This document shows positions 23,701 through 34,306 of a stretch of 64,000 nt of DNA, one piece after another. The first letter of the stretch is position 1; each line of letters starts with the position of its first letter. A model generated the notes under the pieces. The model saw only the letters and a list, made by a program, of their open reading frames with translations, made no database searches and had not been told where the DNA came from. The DNA lies in assembly GCA_963848825.1 (NCBI GenBank), contig CAWKFA010000003.1, forward strand, positions 32,010 through 96,009. The letters are read 5' to 3'. Made by a program: the position numbers and the translations under genes. Source of the stretch: CAVVSQ01 sp963848825. GTDB lineage: Bacteria; Planctomycetota; Planctomycetia; Gemmatales; Gemmataceae.

Positions 23701-26700
23701 GCACACCATCACCGCCACTTATAGCCCGCCACCCAGCTTCCTGCCCAGTGTTGGGACGCTGTCGGGTGGTTTGGCGGTCACGCCAGCTTCCTTGACAATC
23801 ACGGCCAAGACTGCCACGAAAACTTATGATTCGACAACCACGAGCGCCGTGACGCCTTCCGTGACAGGCCTGCTTGGAACGGACACGGTGACTGGCTTGA
23901 CGGAGGTGTTTTTAAATCCCAATGCGGGATCAAGCAAGACTTTGAATATCGGCACCTACACCATCAATGATGGTAATGGCGGGTTGGATTATGCTGTTAC
24001 CACGGTCAGCGACACCACTGGTCTCATCAACAAGGCTGGGCTAACGATTGCTGCGGTTGCCAACACCAAGACCTACGACGGAGTAAGGAGTGCGGCCGCG
24101 GCACCCACGGTAACTGGTCTTCAAGGCAACGATACGGTAACCGGCCTGGCCGAACTTTATAGTGACCGGAATGCCGGCACCGGCAAGGACATCCTCGTAA
24201 GTGCCTTCACGGTCAACGATAGTAACGGCGGCAACAACTACGCCGTCACCACGGTGTTGAGCTCACTGGGCGTGATCAACAAGGCGGCCTTGACAGTTAC
24301 TTCGACGACGAACACCAAGACGTATGATTCCACCACCACGTCGTCGGCAACACCGACAGTCGCCGGCCTCAAGGGCGCGGACACGGTGACGGGATTGGCC
24401 GAGCTTTACGCCGACGCCAACGCGGGCGCGAGCAAAACGCTGTCGGTCAGTGCCTACACGGTCAACGACGGCAACAGCGGCAACAACTACACGGTCACGA
24501 CGGTTAGCAACACGACCGGCCTCATCAACAAGGCGGCGCTCACCATCACGGCCCGTCCCAACACCAAGATCTTCGATGGCACCACGACGTCGCAGGTAAC
24601 GCCGACGGTGTCTGGCCTGCAAGGCAGCGACACCGTTACGGGCTTGGCCGAAGTTTACAGTGACGCGACGGTCGGCACCGGCAAAACGCTCTCGGTCAGC
24701 GCTTACGCGGTCAACGACGGCAATAGCGGCAACAATTACAGCGTGGCCACGGTGATTAACAATGGCGGCGTCATCAATCCACTGCCTGGCAAATCGCTGG
24801 TTTCTCTGGATGTGGGCGCGGGCGTGACGGCGGTGACGGCAGCGCGGTCGAGCGTGGTCAAGGTCTTCATCGATTTTGACAATCATACCGCGGCGGGAAC
24901 GTCCCTGGGCTCCAACGGCGGCTTGGCGGGCGGCTCGTTTTATGTCCTTTATGATCCCTCGGTCTTGTCAATCAGCGAGACAGCGGGCGGCGTCGGCAGC
25001 GACATCAAGTTGAGTACGCTGCTGTCGGGAAGTTCCTCCTTTTACAACTTGACCACGGCTTCAGGGTTCTCGACCGGCGTGGTGGCCATAGGCCTTAATC
25101 ACTCCGGTTCGACCTTTGTGAACGGCGGTTTGACGGGCCATCTGCTCGAGCTTGATTTCCACGTGGTGCAAACGACGTCGCTGGGCATCAGCTCGCTATT
25201 GGATTTGCAGACCTCCTTCACGGACTCGACGGGTAGCGTGCGTACGACGAACATCCATGACAAGGGAGGCTTGCTTTACAACCTGACGCCCGCGCCGACG
25301 CAGTATGCGGCCCTGGGGACGACGAGCACATTGACGCAAACGGGAGTTCTGACGCCGAGCCAGTTTAGTCCCGTGGACACCGACAGTACGGATGCATCGA
25401 TTCAGATCGTGGCGGGGACGCCGGCGCTGGCGCCGACGGCGCGAGCGGACCAGTACAGCATGGCGCCGAACACTGCCAATTTTGGCACCACGATGACGAG
25501 CGCTGGCCTGGCCAGCGGCGTGCTGGGCAACGACACGGCCACGGCCAACGGCCCGATGGATGCGGTGTTGACGGGTGCCGGTGTGACGAGCGTGGCGGTA
25601 GGCCCGCAAAGCCGAAGCTTGTTGACGACCAGCGAGACGGGCAACGTGGTGACGGTGACGACGTCGGCGGCGACCGGACTGGTGGTCGGCGAAGGGGTAA
25701 CGATCACGGGGGTGAGCGACACGGATTACAACGGTTATTACGCGGTCGCCTCGGTGCTATCGAGCACGCAATTCACGTATATCTCGGGGCTAACGGCCAT
25801 GCCTGATGCCCTGGGGGGCACGGTGAGTGCGGTGGCGACGACGGTATACAGCGCGCCGACAACGCATGGGCAGGTGTGGCTGAATGCTCTGGATGGCTCG
25901 TTCGCTTATAGCCCGACGGCCAATTATTTGGGCACGGACACGTTCACGTACCAGGCGGTGGATGCGCGGAGCAACACGGCGAGCGTCAATGCGACGGTGA
26001 CGATCAACGTGGGGGGTTACCTGAGCATTCCGCAGAACATAGTGCCGGCGGGTAATCTGGTGGTGGTGCCGGTGAATTTGGCCAGCGGCAATCCGGCCAA
26101 CAGCGGCGGCTTGACCAATGCCACGATCGGCATCAATTACGACGCGAGCAAGTTGTCGTTGCCGAACGGTCCGGCGGACGTGACGGAAGGTTCGCTCAAC
26201 ACGGCGGCTGGCTGGACGAACTTCACGGTGAACACGAACACGGCGGGACATGATCGTCATCACGACCTCGAACACGGGGGGAGCGGCACCGATCAGTGAC
26301 CTGGCATCAGGATCGCTGGCCTTTATTACCTTCACGGAGATTGGTTTCCCGACGGGTACGAGCGTGGTGAACATCTCGAGCCTTGATCCGGCGGTTACGG
26401 AACTGGACGTGGCGGGTACGGGAACGTCGGGGAACTCGCTGGTGTTGCCGTTCGCAGTGGCGCCGGTAGACAACACGAACTTCAATGGGGCGGCGGGGGT
26501 GACGGATGGGCTTGATCACGTATCCCGGTGCCGATCACGACGACCTCGACGGTGAGCGCGAACGTGGGGGGTTCGTCGGTGGCGACGGTGGTATATGGCA
26601 CGCCGGTGACATTGCTGGCGACGGTAGTGCCAGCGAGTGGCGGCTTCGGGCCGGTGGTGGGCTCGGTTGATTTTAAAGATGGCCTGATTGATTTGGGGAC

Positions 26701-29700
26701 AACGACGACGGAAACGTTTTCCGGGAACACGGGCGTGTTTTCGCTGGTGACGACGGCGAATCAGTTGCAGGTGATTTTGGCCAACGGGGGCGTGCACACG
26801 ATCACGTCGAGTTATCAACCGGGGGGCTATTTCACGCCATCGTCGGCGACCTTGGCGGGCGGTCTGGCGGTAACGCCGGCAAGCTTGACGATCACGGCGA
26901 ACACGAACGTAAAGACCTACGATGCAACGACGAGCGCGGCCGCCACGCCAACCGTAGCAGGATTGGCCGGCACGGATACGGTAACGGGACTGGCGGAAGT
27001 ATATGCCAGCGCGAATGTGGGCACGAGCAAGACCTTGAGCGTGAGCACCTACACGGTCAATGACGGCAATGGCGGCAAGGATTACACGGTCACGACGGTC
27101 AGCCAACACGACGGGCGTGATCAACAAGGCCGCCTTGACCATCACCGCGACGACGAACACCAAGGGGTACGACTCGCTAACGAGTGCCGCCGCGGCACCG
27201 ACTGTGGCGGGCCTCAAGGGAGGCGACACCGTAACGGGCTTGGCGGAGGTGTACAGCAACGCCAACGCGGGCGCCAGCAAGACGCTAAGCGTGAGCGCTT
27301 TCACGGTCAACGACGGCAATGGCGGCAATAACTACGCCGTAACCACGGCCACGAACACGACGGGCGTGATCAACAAGGCAGCCATAACGATCACAGCCGT
27401 GACGAACACGAAGAATTACGACGGCACGACGAGCGCGGCGGCGACGCCAACGTTTTCCAGCCCCGTTGGCGGCGATACGGTGACCGGCCTGGCCGAAGTA
27501 TATAGCGATGCCAATCTTGGCACGAGCAAAACTCTCTCGGTGAGCGCCTATACGATCAACGACGGCAACGGCGGCAACAACTATGCCGTGACCAAGGTGA
27601 ACAACAACACCGGCACCATCGTTGTCGGACCCTTCAGTAAATATGTGGTCAGCATCATTGGCAGTAGCACGATCACTGCCGGCAACACCTTCCTGTTCAC
27701 CGTGCAAGCTACGGATGCCTTCGGCAATAGCGTGTCGAATTATAGCGGTCCGACGACCATTGCCATCGCGGCCAGCCCGAACGATCCGCAGGGCAGCATC
27801 CCAGCTTCTGGAACGCTATCCAGTTCGGGCTTCGGGTTCTTCCTGGGGACGCTGAGGACCACCGGCGCCTACACGTTGACGGCGTCGGCTGGTGGGTTCA
27901 CAGGCACAAGCGGGACGATTACCGTGGTAGCGGCCTTCGCCTCCAACTTCAGCGTTGTCGTCCCGCCCAGCGCCGTGACGGCGCCCCCATCAGTGTCACC
28001 GTTTCCGCGTTTGACCAGTTCCACAATCCCGTCACGACCTACTCCGGTACGGTCAACCTGACGAGCACTGACCCCGCCGTGGTCTTCCCCGTCAACAACT
28101 ATACTTTCACCACCGGGGCGGGACAGGACAATGGCACGCACACCTTCAGTGCCACACTGAAAACGGCTGGCAATCAGACGATCACGGCGACCGATCCCGG
28201 TCCCGGCCCGTCTAATCCCGCCACGATCATCGGTACCAGCAGTACGATTGTCACACGCGGCTTGCTGGTTACGTCGGTCACGCCGACGCCGGACGGTTTC
28301 ACGGCAACGTTCAACAAAGCCTTCTTGCCCGCGGATATCACGCTTTTTGGGGCATCACCGAACGTCGTCAACGACGTGGTCATGACAGGCAACAGCGGCG
28401 TTGGCCCGGTTCACGGCTCACTGTTCATCGATCCCGCCAACCAGTCCATTACTTATAAGGCCACGTTGAGTTATATGCAGGAACTCAACAGCATTTTGTC
28501 GGGCAAGAATTCGGTCCTCCTGCCTGATGCCACCTACACGGTCAAGCTTATCAGTGGTACGGGGTCGAATGGTTTCCTGGACGCGCTGGCGCGGGCCTGG
28601 ACGGGCTGAACAATGCCGGCCATGCCAATTTCAGCACCACCTTCGCCACCCACTTCCAGGCCAATAACACGCCAGCCCTGGGCCTGCCCGATTTCGCGCG
28701 TGGCCCGGACGGTAACACCACCATTCAGGTGCCCAACGGTGGTCCCGCGAACGGCGGATCCTTCGGCATTCCAATCACGCTCTACAATGCCGCCAACGTG
28801 ACCGATGTGACTTTCTCGTTGAGCTATAATCCGGCGCTGCTAAACATTACAGCCGCCCTGCAAGGAGCGTCCAGCGATGCCACCGATGCGGCGGCGACGC
28901 TGACCCTTGTTTCCAACAGCGGTGGCGTGGCCACTTTCCACTATCACGATAACACCCCAATTTCCGCGACCCCGGCAGCGCCGTTGGTACTCGGCGATTT
29001 GAGTGCTGTCGTTCCCAATGCCGCCAAGACTCAGTATCAGGTGAAGGAGCAGCTACAGTTCGGCAGCATCGTCATCAACGGCAACGCTGGCACCGGCGCT
29101 GTCAGCGCCAACGGCCTGCACGTCAACGCCTATTTCGGCGACGTGAACGCCGACCATAATATCGATGGACTCGACAAACTGGCAATCGACAACGTGGCAC
29201 AGGGACGTGTCAGCGGCTTCAACCAATTCTCGCTCATGGACCCAGTCATCGTGGGCGACGTGGCGGGCGATCTCCAAATTGATGCCGGTGATGTCAGCGT
29301 GCTTGATGCCTACATCGTGCTTCTGGCACCGACGCAAATACCTGTGCCGCCGGCTGGGCTGACGGGTTTCGCGTCTCCCAATGCCGCCGATCCCAACTTG
29401 AGCTTGAGTGCGCCGCGGAGCGTGACCGGCACTCACCAGACGTCAACCGCCCCGGTAGTTTCCGTGATGGTCGACCATCCCGATCCAGCGGGCAGCACCG
29501 GTCTCACCCAGGCGACGCTGGCGCTGACGTACGATCCGTCCGCACTTTCGGTCACGTCGGCGGATATTGCCCTGGGCTCTGTGCCCAGCCAGGGCAGGGG
29601 CTGGCAAATTATGAGCGTGGTAGACTCAGTAAAGGGTCAGATTGCGATTCAGCTTTATAGCGACACGCCAATCACTTCGGCCCAGGCGGGGAGCCTGGTC

Positions 29701-30471
29701 AATATCGCCTTTCACGTCGTGCCGGGCGCCAGCATGCCGGCCACTGCCGTGCAACTCGTCGATAGTGTAATGCCCAACGGCATGGCCTTTAGCACGGTGC
29801 TCGCAGACGCTCAAAGTGCCATGATTCTTGGCCAGGGCGTCGACCAATTGTTGCTGCGGACGGGTGCCGAGGCCCAGCTGCCGGCCAGCAGCGTGAACGT
29901 CATCACGGCTACAGCGACGCTCCACCTCACCTCAGCGGAGCACTCATACGCCGAAGCACCGGTAAGTTTGCCGGGCAAACTGGCCGACGCAGTTGGCCAG
30001 GTGAACGAGGAGACGGTCTCCGCGACGTCCAATAACGGAGCGACAAACGAGGCCACAGCGACACGCAATAGCGCGACCACTCTTATCGTAAGTGGTGCCC
30101 CGGCGCTCGTGGCGAATATGGCCCAGGCGATCATGCCTGCAATGGCGGCGCAGGTGGTGCAAATTGTCAACCTGCCACTGGTAAACTCTCTGCTTAATAT
30201 GCCGAGGCAGATGGTGGACCAACTCTTCCTGGCCACCGCTCGCAGGAATGACGCCGTGATTGACGCCGACGCACTGAACAAATCTCAATTCAGCCTGGTT
30301 TGGGAAAACCTGCAGCAGGATTGGCTGTTCAACCAGGCGCCGTCGGCCCAGTCCGTGGGCTCCAACGATGATGACGCCGATTCCCAAAGCCAGGATGCCG
30401 GTACTGACACAACGGTGGTCGACCAGCTCTTCGCGCTAATCGCCGAGGACATGGATGGCTTTGGCGGCTAG
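17732..30471 (+). CDS. Giant secreted multidomain surface protein 2 (cadherin-like, YDG repeats, cohesin-like, dockerin)
   Basis: About 4,246 codons once about ten frame breaks are repaired (near 18015, 19378, 20770, 21568, 26246, 26505 twice, 27107, 27985, 28573). The start MEFSLRNIRKTIRSW and LESLEDRIVPA copy the N-terminus of giant protein 1. The body is a block repeated three times: a cohesin-like domain (VSLDVGAGVTAVT), a cadherin/Big_9-like domain (VLGNDTATANGPM ... DGSFAYSPTANYLGTDTF), a further cohesin-like half, an Ig-like domain (SVDFKDG), then YDG repeats (seven, four and three copies). The C-terminal quarter matches that of giant protein 1: FLDAL region, cohesin-like domain, dockerin pair (DVNADHNIDGLD, DVAGDLQIDAGD) and second cohesin-like domain. 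It ends AEDMDGFGG. The likely role is a cell-surface adhesin or matrix protein. The 78-bp gap from the first giant gene suggests one transcription unit. Confidence 0.78.
19968..21706 (+). repeat. Array of seven 249-bp YDG repeats
   Basis: Each unit is 83 codons and starts with a motif like LTITATTNTKTYDS, followed by PTVAGLKGADTVTGLAE and NDGNGGNNYAVTT. The spacing between NTK positions checked near 20.98, 21.23 and 21.48 kb is exactly 249 bp. The motifs match the YDG/MBG-type repeats of large bacterial adhesins. Four further copies lie at about 23.8-24.8 kb and three at 26.9-27.6 kb. Confidence 0.85.
21260..26324 (+). repeat. Large near-identical duplication, period 3,084 bp, inside giant gene 2
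   Basis: From about 21.26 to 23.24 kb the sequence recurs at 24.34 to 26.32 kb with offset 3,084 bp (1,028 codons) and only scattered substitutions; for example CCTGGCAAATCGCTGG lies at 21701 and 24785. It covers the last YDG repeats, a cohesin-like domain and the cadherin-like domain. Beyond about 26.25 kb the copies diverge. Comparing copies exposes single-base differences that break the frame (extra C near 21568, extra base near 26246). Confidence 0.88.
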
Positions 30472-30494
30472 TTCGGGGGTTCCGCAACTGTGGC

Positions 30495-30828
30495 GTGGGT
30501 CGAGCATAATCGGCTGACCCACCGATGCCCATTAATGTACCTGTAGGGTGGGTCAAGCGTAATCGCGCTGACCCACCGATGCACCCGCCGCGCTGAGTTA
30601 TTGGAATCGGCAGGGTGAGCCAGTCAACAAATATTATTCCGTGCGTTTCGGTGGGTCAGCGCGAGTACGCTTCGACCCACCCTACGGGGTTGTGTCTGTC
30701 TGGCCGTAATGCACTGCAAGCCACAGGGTCGGCTCGGATGGCGTCGTCCAGTCAAAGGGTGAGCCAGTCAACAAATATCGTTCCGTGCGTTTCGGTGGGT
30801 CAGCGCGGGTACGCTTCGACCCACCCTA
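30495..30828. repeat. Cluster of four palindromic REP-like elements with a 144-bp tandem duplication
   Basis: Copies of an about 36-bp element with core GGTGGGTC ... GACCCACC lie at 30495-30537 (degenerate), 30544-30580, and inverted at 30649-30684 and 30793-30828. The last two lie in a direct duplication of 144 bp (30612-30755 and 30756-30899). The second copy runs into the 3' end of the cupin gene, so the first copy carries a relic of that gene's last codons. The inverted element supplies the cupin stop codon (TAG of TAGGGTGGGTC on the minus strand). No other gene is seen between 30472 and 30825. Confidence 0.85.
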
Positions 30829-31404
30829 CGGAGTTGTGTCTGCCTGGCCGTAATGCACTGCCAGCCACAGGGTCGGCCCCGATGGCGTCGTCCAGTCAAC
30901 ACGGTGGCGTCGGTGAGACGGGATGTTGATGTAATCGCCGGGTCCCAGGTCGATAGGATCTTCCCCTTCGAAGCGAATTCTGGCTGCTCCCTTTAAAACG
31001 ACAACCCATTCGTGCTGCACCTGGTCATACCAGAAGCCAGCGGGCGAGACGTGTCCGTGCGAAACAATTCGTTCGATGCGCACGCCGGCGGCAGCGTTGA
31101 TGGTTTGCGAAACTTCTTCCGGTAATATCCGCTCCAGATCGGCAAATAGATTTGTGTCTGGCGCCCGACCGCCAGCAGCTTTTGGCTCCAGCGAAAGAAA
31201 CCTCGGCACGACCTTGCCATCGACTTCCACTGTTTCCAGAAACATGCTTTTGGGACGGACCCAAAGACCGTGATCGCCGTATTCTTGACGATAAACAACG
31301 AGCTCTTCAAGGGTCTCGCTGTGCCGCGCCACGCTCAGTACCGTGTATTCGTTGCCCTTGTAGTGGCGATAGCGGCCGCAGGGGACGTCGGGCGACGCAG
31401 TCAT
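30826..31404 (-). CDS. DUF1653 plus cupin fusion protein
   Basis: 192 residues from MTASPDVPCGRYRHYKG. Residues about 9-70 match DUF1653 (YRHYKGNEYTVLSVARHSET ... PKSMFLETVEVDGK). Residues about 88-190 form a small cupin: APDTNLFADLERILPEE, HVSPAGFWYDQVQHEW, LKGAARIRFEGE, LGPGDYINIPSHRRHRV. Such stand-alone cupins are often linked to phosphoribosylaminoimidazole- or sugar-related enzymes, but no substrate can be read here. The start at 31404 is preferred over one five codons upstream because it forms an ATGA overlap with the stop of the CPXCG gene, implying translational coupling. The two domains are usually separate genes; the joint is in frame with no sign of a break, but a missed indel could fuse neighbours. 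Confidence 0.75.
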   Translation of the reverse strand: MTASPDVPCGRYRHYKGNEYTVLSVARHSETLEELVVYRQEYGDHGLWVRPKSMFLETVEVDGKVVPRFLSLEPKAAGGRAPDTNLFADLERILPEEVSQTINAAAGVRIERIVSHGHVSPAGFWYDQVQHEWVVVLKGAARIRFEGEDPIDLGPGDYINIPSHRRHRVDWTTPSGPTLWLAVHYGQADTTP

Positions 31405-31583
31405 TCTCTCTCCGCCCAAAGGCGAATGTCGCCGTCGCCGGTGAACTCGATGTGGATGGTGTTGGGCCGGCAGCAGATGGGGCAGTCTTCAACGTATTCC
31501 TGAATCGATCCCGCCGATAGGTCGATGGGCACGACGATTTCCTCGCCGCACGAATCGCAAATATAAGTGGCTTCGTCCTTCAA
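31401..31583 (-). CDS. CPXCG-type cysteine-rich small protein
   Basis: 60 residues with two metal-site cysteine pairs, CDSCGEE near residue 9 and CPICCRPN near 34, as in the CPXCG family of small, probably zinc-binding proteins of unknown function. The start is TTG at 31583, with AGGTGA just upstream. Its stop overlaps the cupin start (ATGA). Confidence 0.8.
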   Translation of the reverse strand: MKDEATYICDSCGEEIVVPIDLSAGSIQEYVEDCPICCRPNTIHIEFTGDGDIRLWAERE

Positions 31584-31623
31584 TGGATCACCTTTTTAAG
31601 GAAGCGGGCCTCTATTCCTGGCT

Positions 31624-34124
31624 TTACCAGTGAAACACGCGTAAGAGGTTCGAATAGCTGTCTGTCCACATGGGGCCATCGAGAATTTCCGCGGGTTGCC
31701 AGTCTTTGATTTGGCGGCGCTGGTCAAGAGGAGGCCCGCCGCTCGGTACGGAACCTGGTTTCGCGTAATTTTTGCGCTGCATAACGACCCAGTCCGAACC
31801 GAATTTGTCCGCGACCTCGTTGCCGTCATCATCCTTGCCAAAGTCACCATAGTAGAGGCAGGTCAAGTTTTTCTCTTGGGCGATCTTGCCCAAGACGGGG
31901 GGCAAGTTGACATAACGATTGGTGGTGTTGAAAACCAGAATGCCGCCGTCCACCAGTTTGCTCATGTAGAGATCGATGGCCTCGCCCGTGAGCAGGTGCA
32001 CCGGTATGGCGTCTGAACTGAAGGCGTCGATAACGATGATGTGGTAATAGCCGTCGAAACTGCGGCCATAAGGGTCCTTTTTGAGTGTTTGCCGGCCATC
32101 TCCCATGACGACCTCAAGCTTGGCGCCGCGCTCAATTGCGTCGTGCAAGTAGTAGAAATAGCGTTCTTCTCCCTCCGGCGGCAGGGACAGACGTTTCACC
32201 AGGGGATCGATTTCGTAGTAGACGACGTGTTGCCAGGGCTTGGCATGGGCGGCCAAAATGCCAATTCCCAGGCCAACGACGGCGTAAGGCGGTTCCGACT
32301 GCATGCCGGCCAGAATACCGCCGGGCACGTTCCCAAGCCCCACCAGAGACGCTGGCAACCGGGCATCGGGCCAGGAGAACTCTTTGAAGATTTGACCCAC
32401 GCCGCCCGTGGGATGGAAATACGTGATCGTCTCGCGCCGCCGGTCCGGTGGCTCGACGATTTGCGAGCCATGATTGATGACGCCGTGTACGAGGGTGTGA
32501 TATTCCGTGGTTTTGCCGATCGAACGCACCTTGACAAACCCGAAGAAGCTGCGGCCTTCGAAGAGCAAGGGGTCTTGCAGATGATTGAAATACTCAACGC
32601 CCAAAATCAGGCCGAGAAGAGCGAGTCCAAAGCGCAATGGTCTGCCCGCCATGGCCAAAACAATTACGGCGATGACGGCCAGGAAGTAGTTTTTTACCTC
32701 CCACTTGGCGCCCTGCTTGGCCAAATAAAAAGATCCAAATCCTATCGCCACTGGTATCAGAAAATCCAATACCCGGCCAAGCGGAGTCGTCTCTTCCTGG
32801 TTGGTATCACCCGGGACCAGCGGCACACTTCCCAAAATGCTTGGTCTCAGGCAACAGGCGAGGACCATGGCGAGATAATATTCGGCGATGCCAAACCAAA
32901 ATATTTGCGGTGCCACGAGCGCATTGAACATGCCGCCCAGGACGCCGCCAACCGACATGCACAAATAAAAATCGGTGAGCTGACGCGCGGCGGGGCGGTC
33001 CTTGGCCAGTTCTCCATGGCAGACCAGCGCCGTGGTAAAAAAGACCAACAAATGCAGGCTGAACTCCATCGCCAGAGTGATTTTGGAGAAGGAGATGTGG
33101 GCGACCATGAACAGGACCAGGGCCATAAGCAAGCAGGGCTGGGCGTAAAGGAGGACTTTGTGAGGCATGCCGACCCACGGAATCGGCCAGCGTGCAAAGA
33201 CCAGAATGAAGGTGAGCAGATAAAGCGCGAGGGGAATCACCCAAATAAAAGGAATGGCCGCGATGTCCGTCGTCAGATAAGTGGTCACTCCTAACATCAG
33301 GCTGGTGGGGGCGGCGGCCAGGCCGATCCAGCGCACGCGGCGCGCCCAGGTTACTTCTTTGGTGCCGAGATTATCCGCCGTTTCAATACCCGGGACGGGC
33401 CGAGGCGCCGTCAGGGCCGTATGGAGACGTGGCCTGCCGAGGCGTTTATGTGCCATGATGGCGCTGCCAAGCTCCGCGGCCGGTTTGGAGGCGGGCACGG
33501 GCATGTCCACGGCCAAGGCCCACGCTGGCGTGGAGGTGTTTTGCCGCCAGACGAGTAGGCCGCAAGCCACCACCATGAGCACCAAAACACCATAACCCAT
33601 GGTCCAAAGCCAGGCCTGGTCAGCGAGCGCGAAATTAGGTTCGATAACAACAGGATAGAGCACCAGGGCCAGCATGCTGCCGAGGTTGCTGGCGCCGTAC
33701 AAGAAATAGGGGTCTTTCGCGGCCGGATGGCTAGTGCTGGAAAACCAGCGCTGCAGGAGGGGACGCTGGTAGCCACCACGAAAAACGGCAACCCCACCAT
33801 TCCCAGGAGCAGCCAGAGAACCGACACGACGGGGTTGTGATCGGCCGGCGGCGACCAGTTGCCGAGAGCGAACGGCAACACCAGGAAGGGCAGGGCGAGG
33901 ATGGCGAATTGCGCCAGCAGTTGGCGGCGCCGGCTTTGCCAGGTACTCAGTGTATGGGTGTAACCGTAACCCACGAGCAAGACGGCCTGAAAGAACACCA
34001 TACAGGTGTTCCATACCGCCGGAGTGCCGCCCAGACTGGGCAACATCATCTTGCCGACCATCGGCTGAACAAGAAAAAGTAGAGTGGCGCTGACAAAGAG
34101 CGTGCACGCGAAGAAAAAGAGCAA
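31624..34124 (-). CDS. Membrane-domain/spermidine-synthase-like fusion protein
   Basis: About 833 residues. The N-terminal half has many membrane segments (LLLFFFACTLFVSATLLFLVQP, then VSVLWLLLGMVGLPFFVVATS, PFIWVIPLALYLLTFILVFA). The C-terminal third has a Rossmann-type spermidine-synthase fold: VGLGIGILAAHAKP (SAM loop), VYYEIDPLV, VVMGDGRQTL, IIVIDAFSSDAIPVHLLT. This layout, known from many bacteria, is often annotated as fused MFS/spermidine synthase; real polyamine synthesis is not proven, since key substrate residues cannot be judged by eye. One frame break lies near 33755, where a base is lost between VVATS and PLLQRWFSS. The start is taken as TTG at 34124, 4 nt after GAGGTG; an upstream ATG at 34238 would add 38 unlikely residues. 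Confidence 0.75.
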
Positions 34125-34306
34125 GAGACACCTCGGGAGTCGCGAATCGGCGTATGCGGATTGGGTTATGGAATTAACCCCAAACGGACAGGAATGTTCC
34201 TCGGTCAGTCGGCAAAATCGGCGGCACGACGAAAGCACATGTCAGCGTTTCGCCGCCTCGACGACAATCCTCGAATTATTACGGAAACTAAAGCCACTGT
34301 CGACAA

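Noticed and set aside
19968..27630. Regular repeats suggesting a CRISPR array
   Set aside because: The period is 249 bp (and 3,084 bp), the repeats are coding throughout and translate to YDG domains; there are no short repeat-spacer units and no cas genes.
6266..29925. Many long open frames on the minus strand opposite the giant genes
   Set aside because: They mirror the repeats of the plus-strand genes, have Arg/His/Val-rich shadow composition, no start signals and no recognisable domains.
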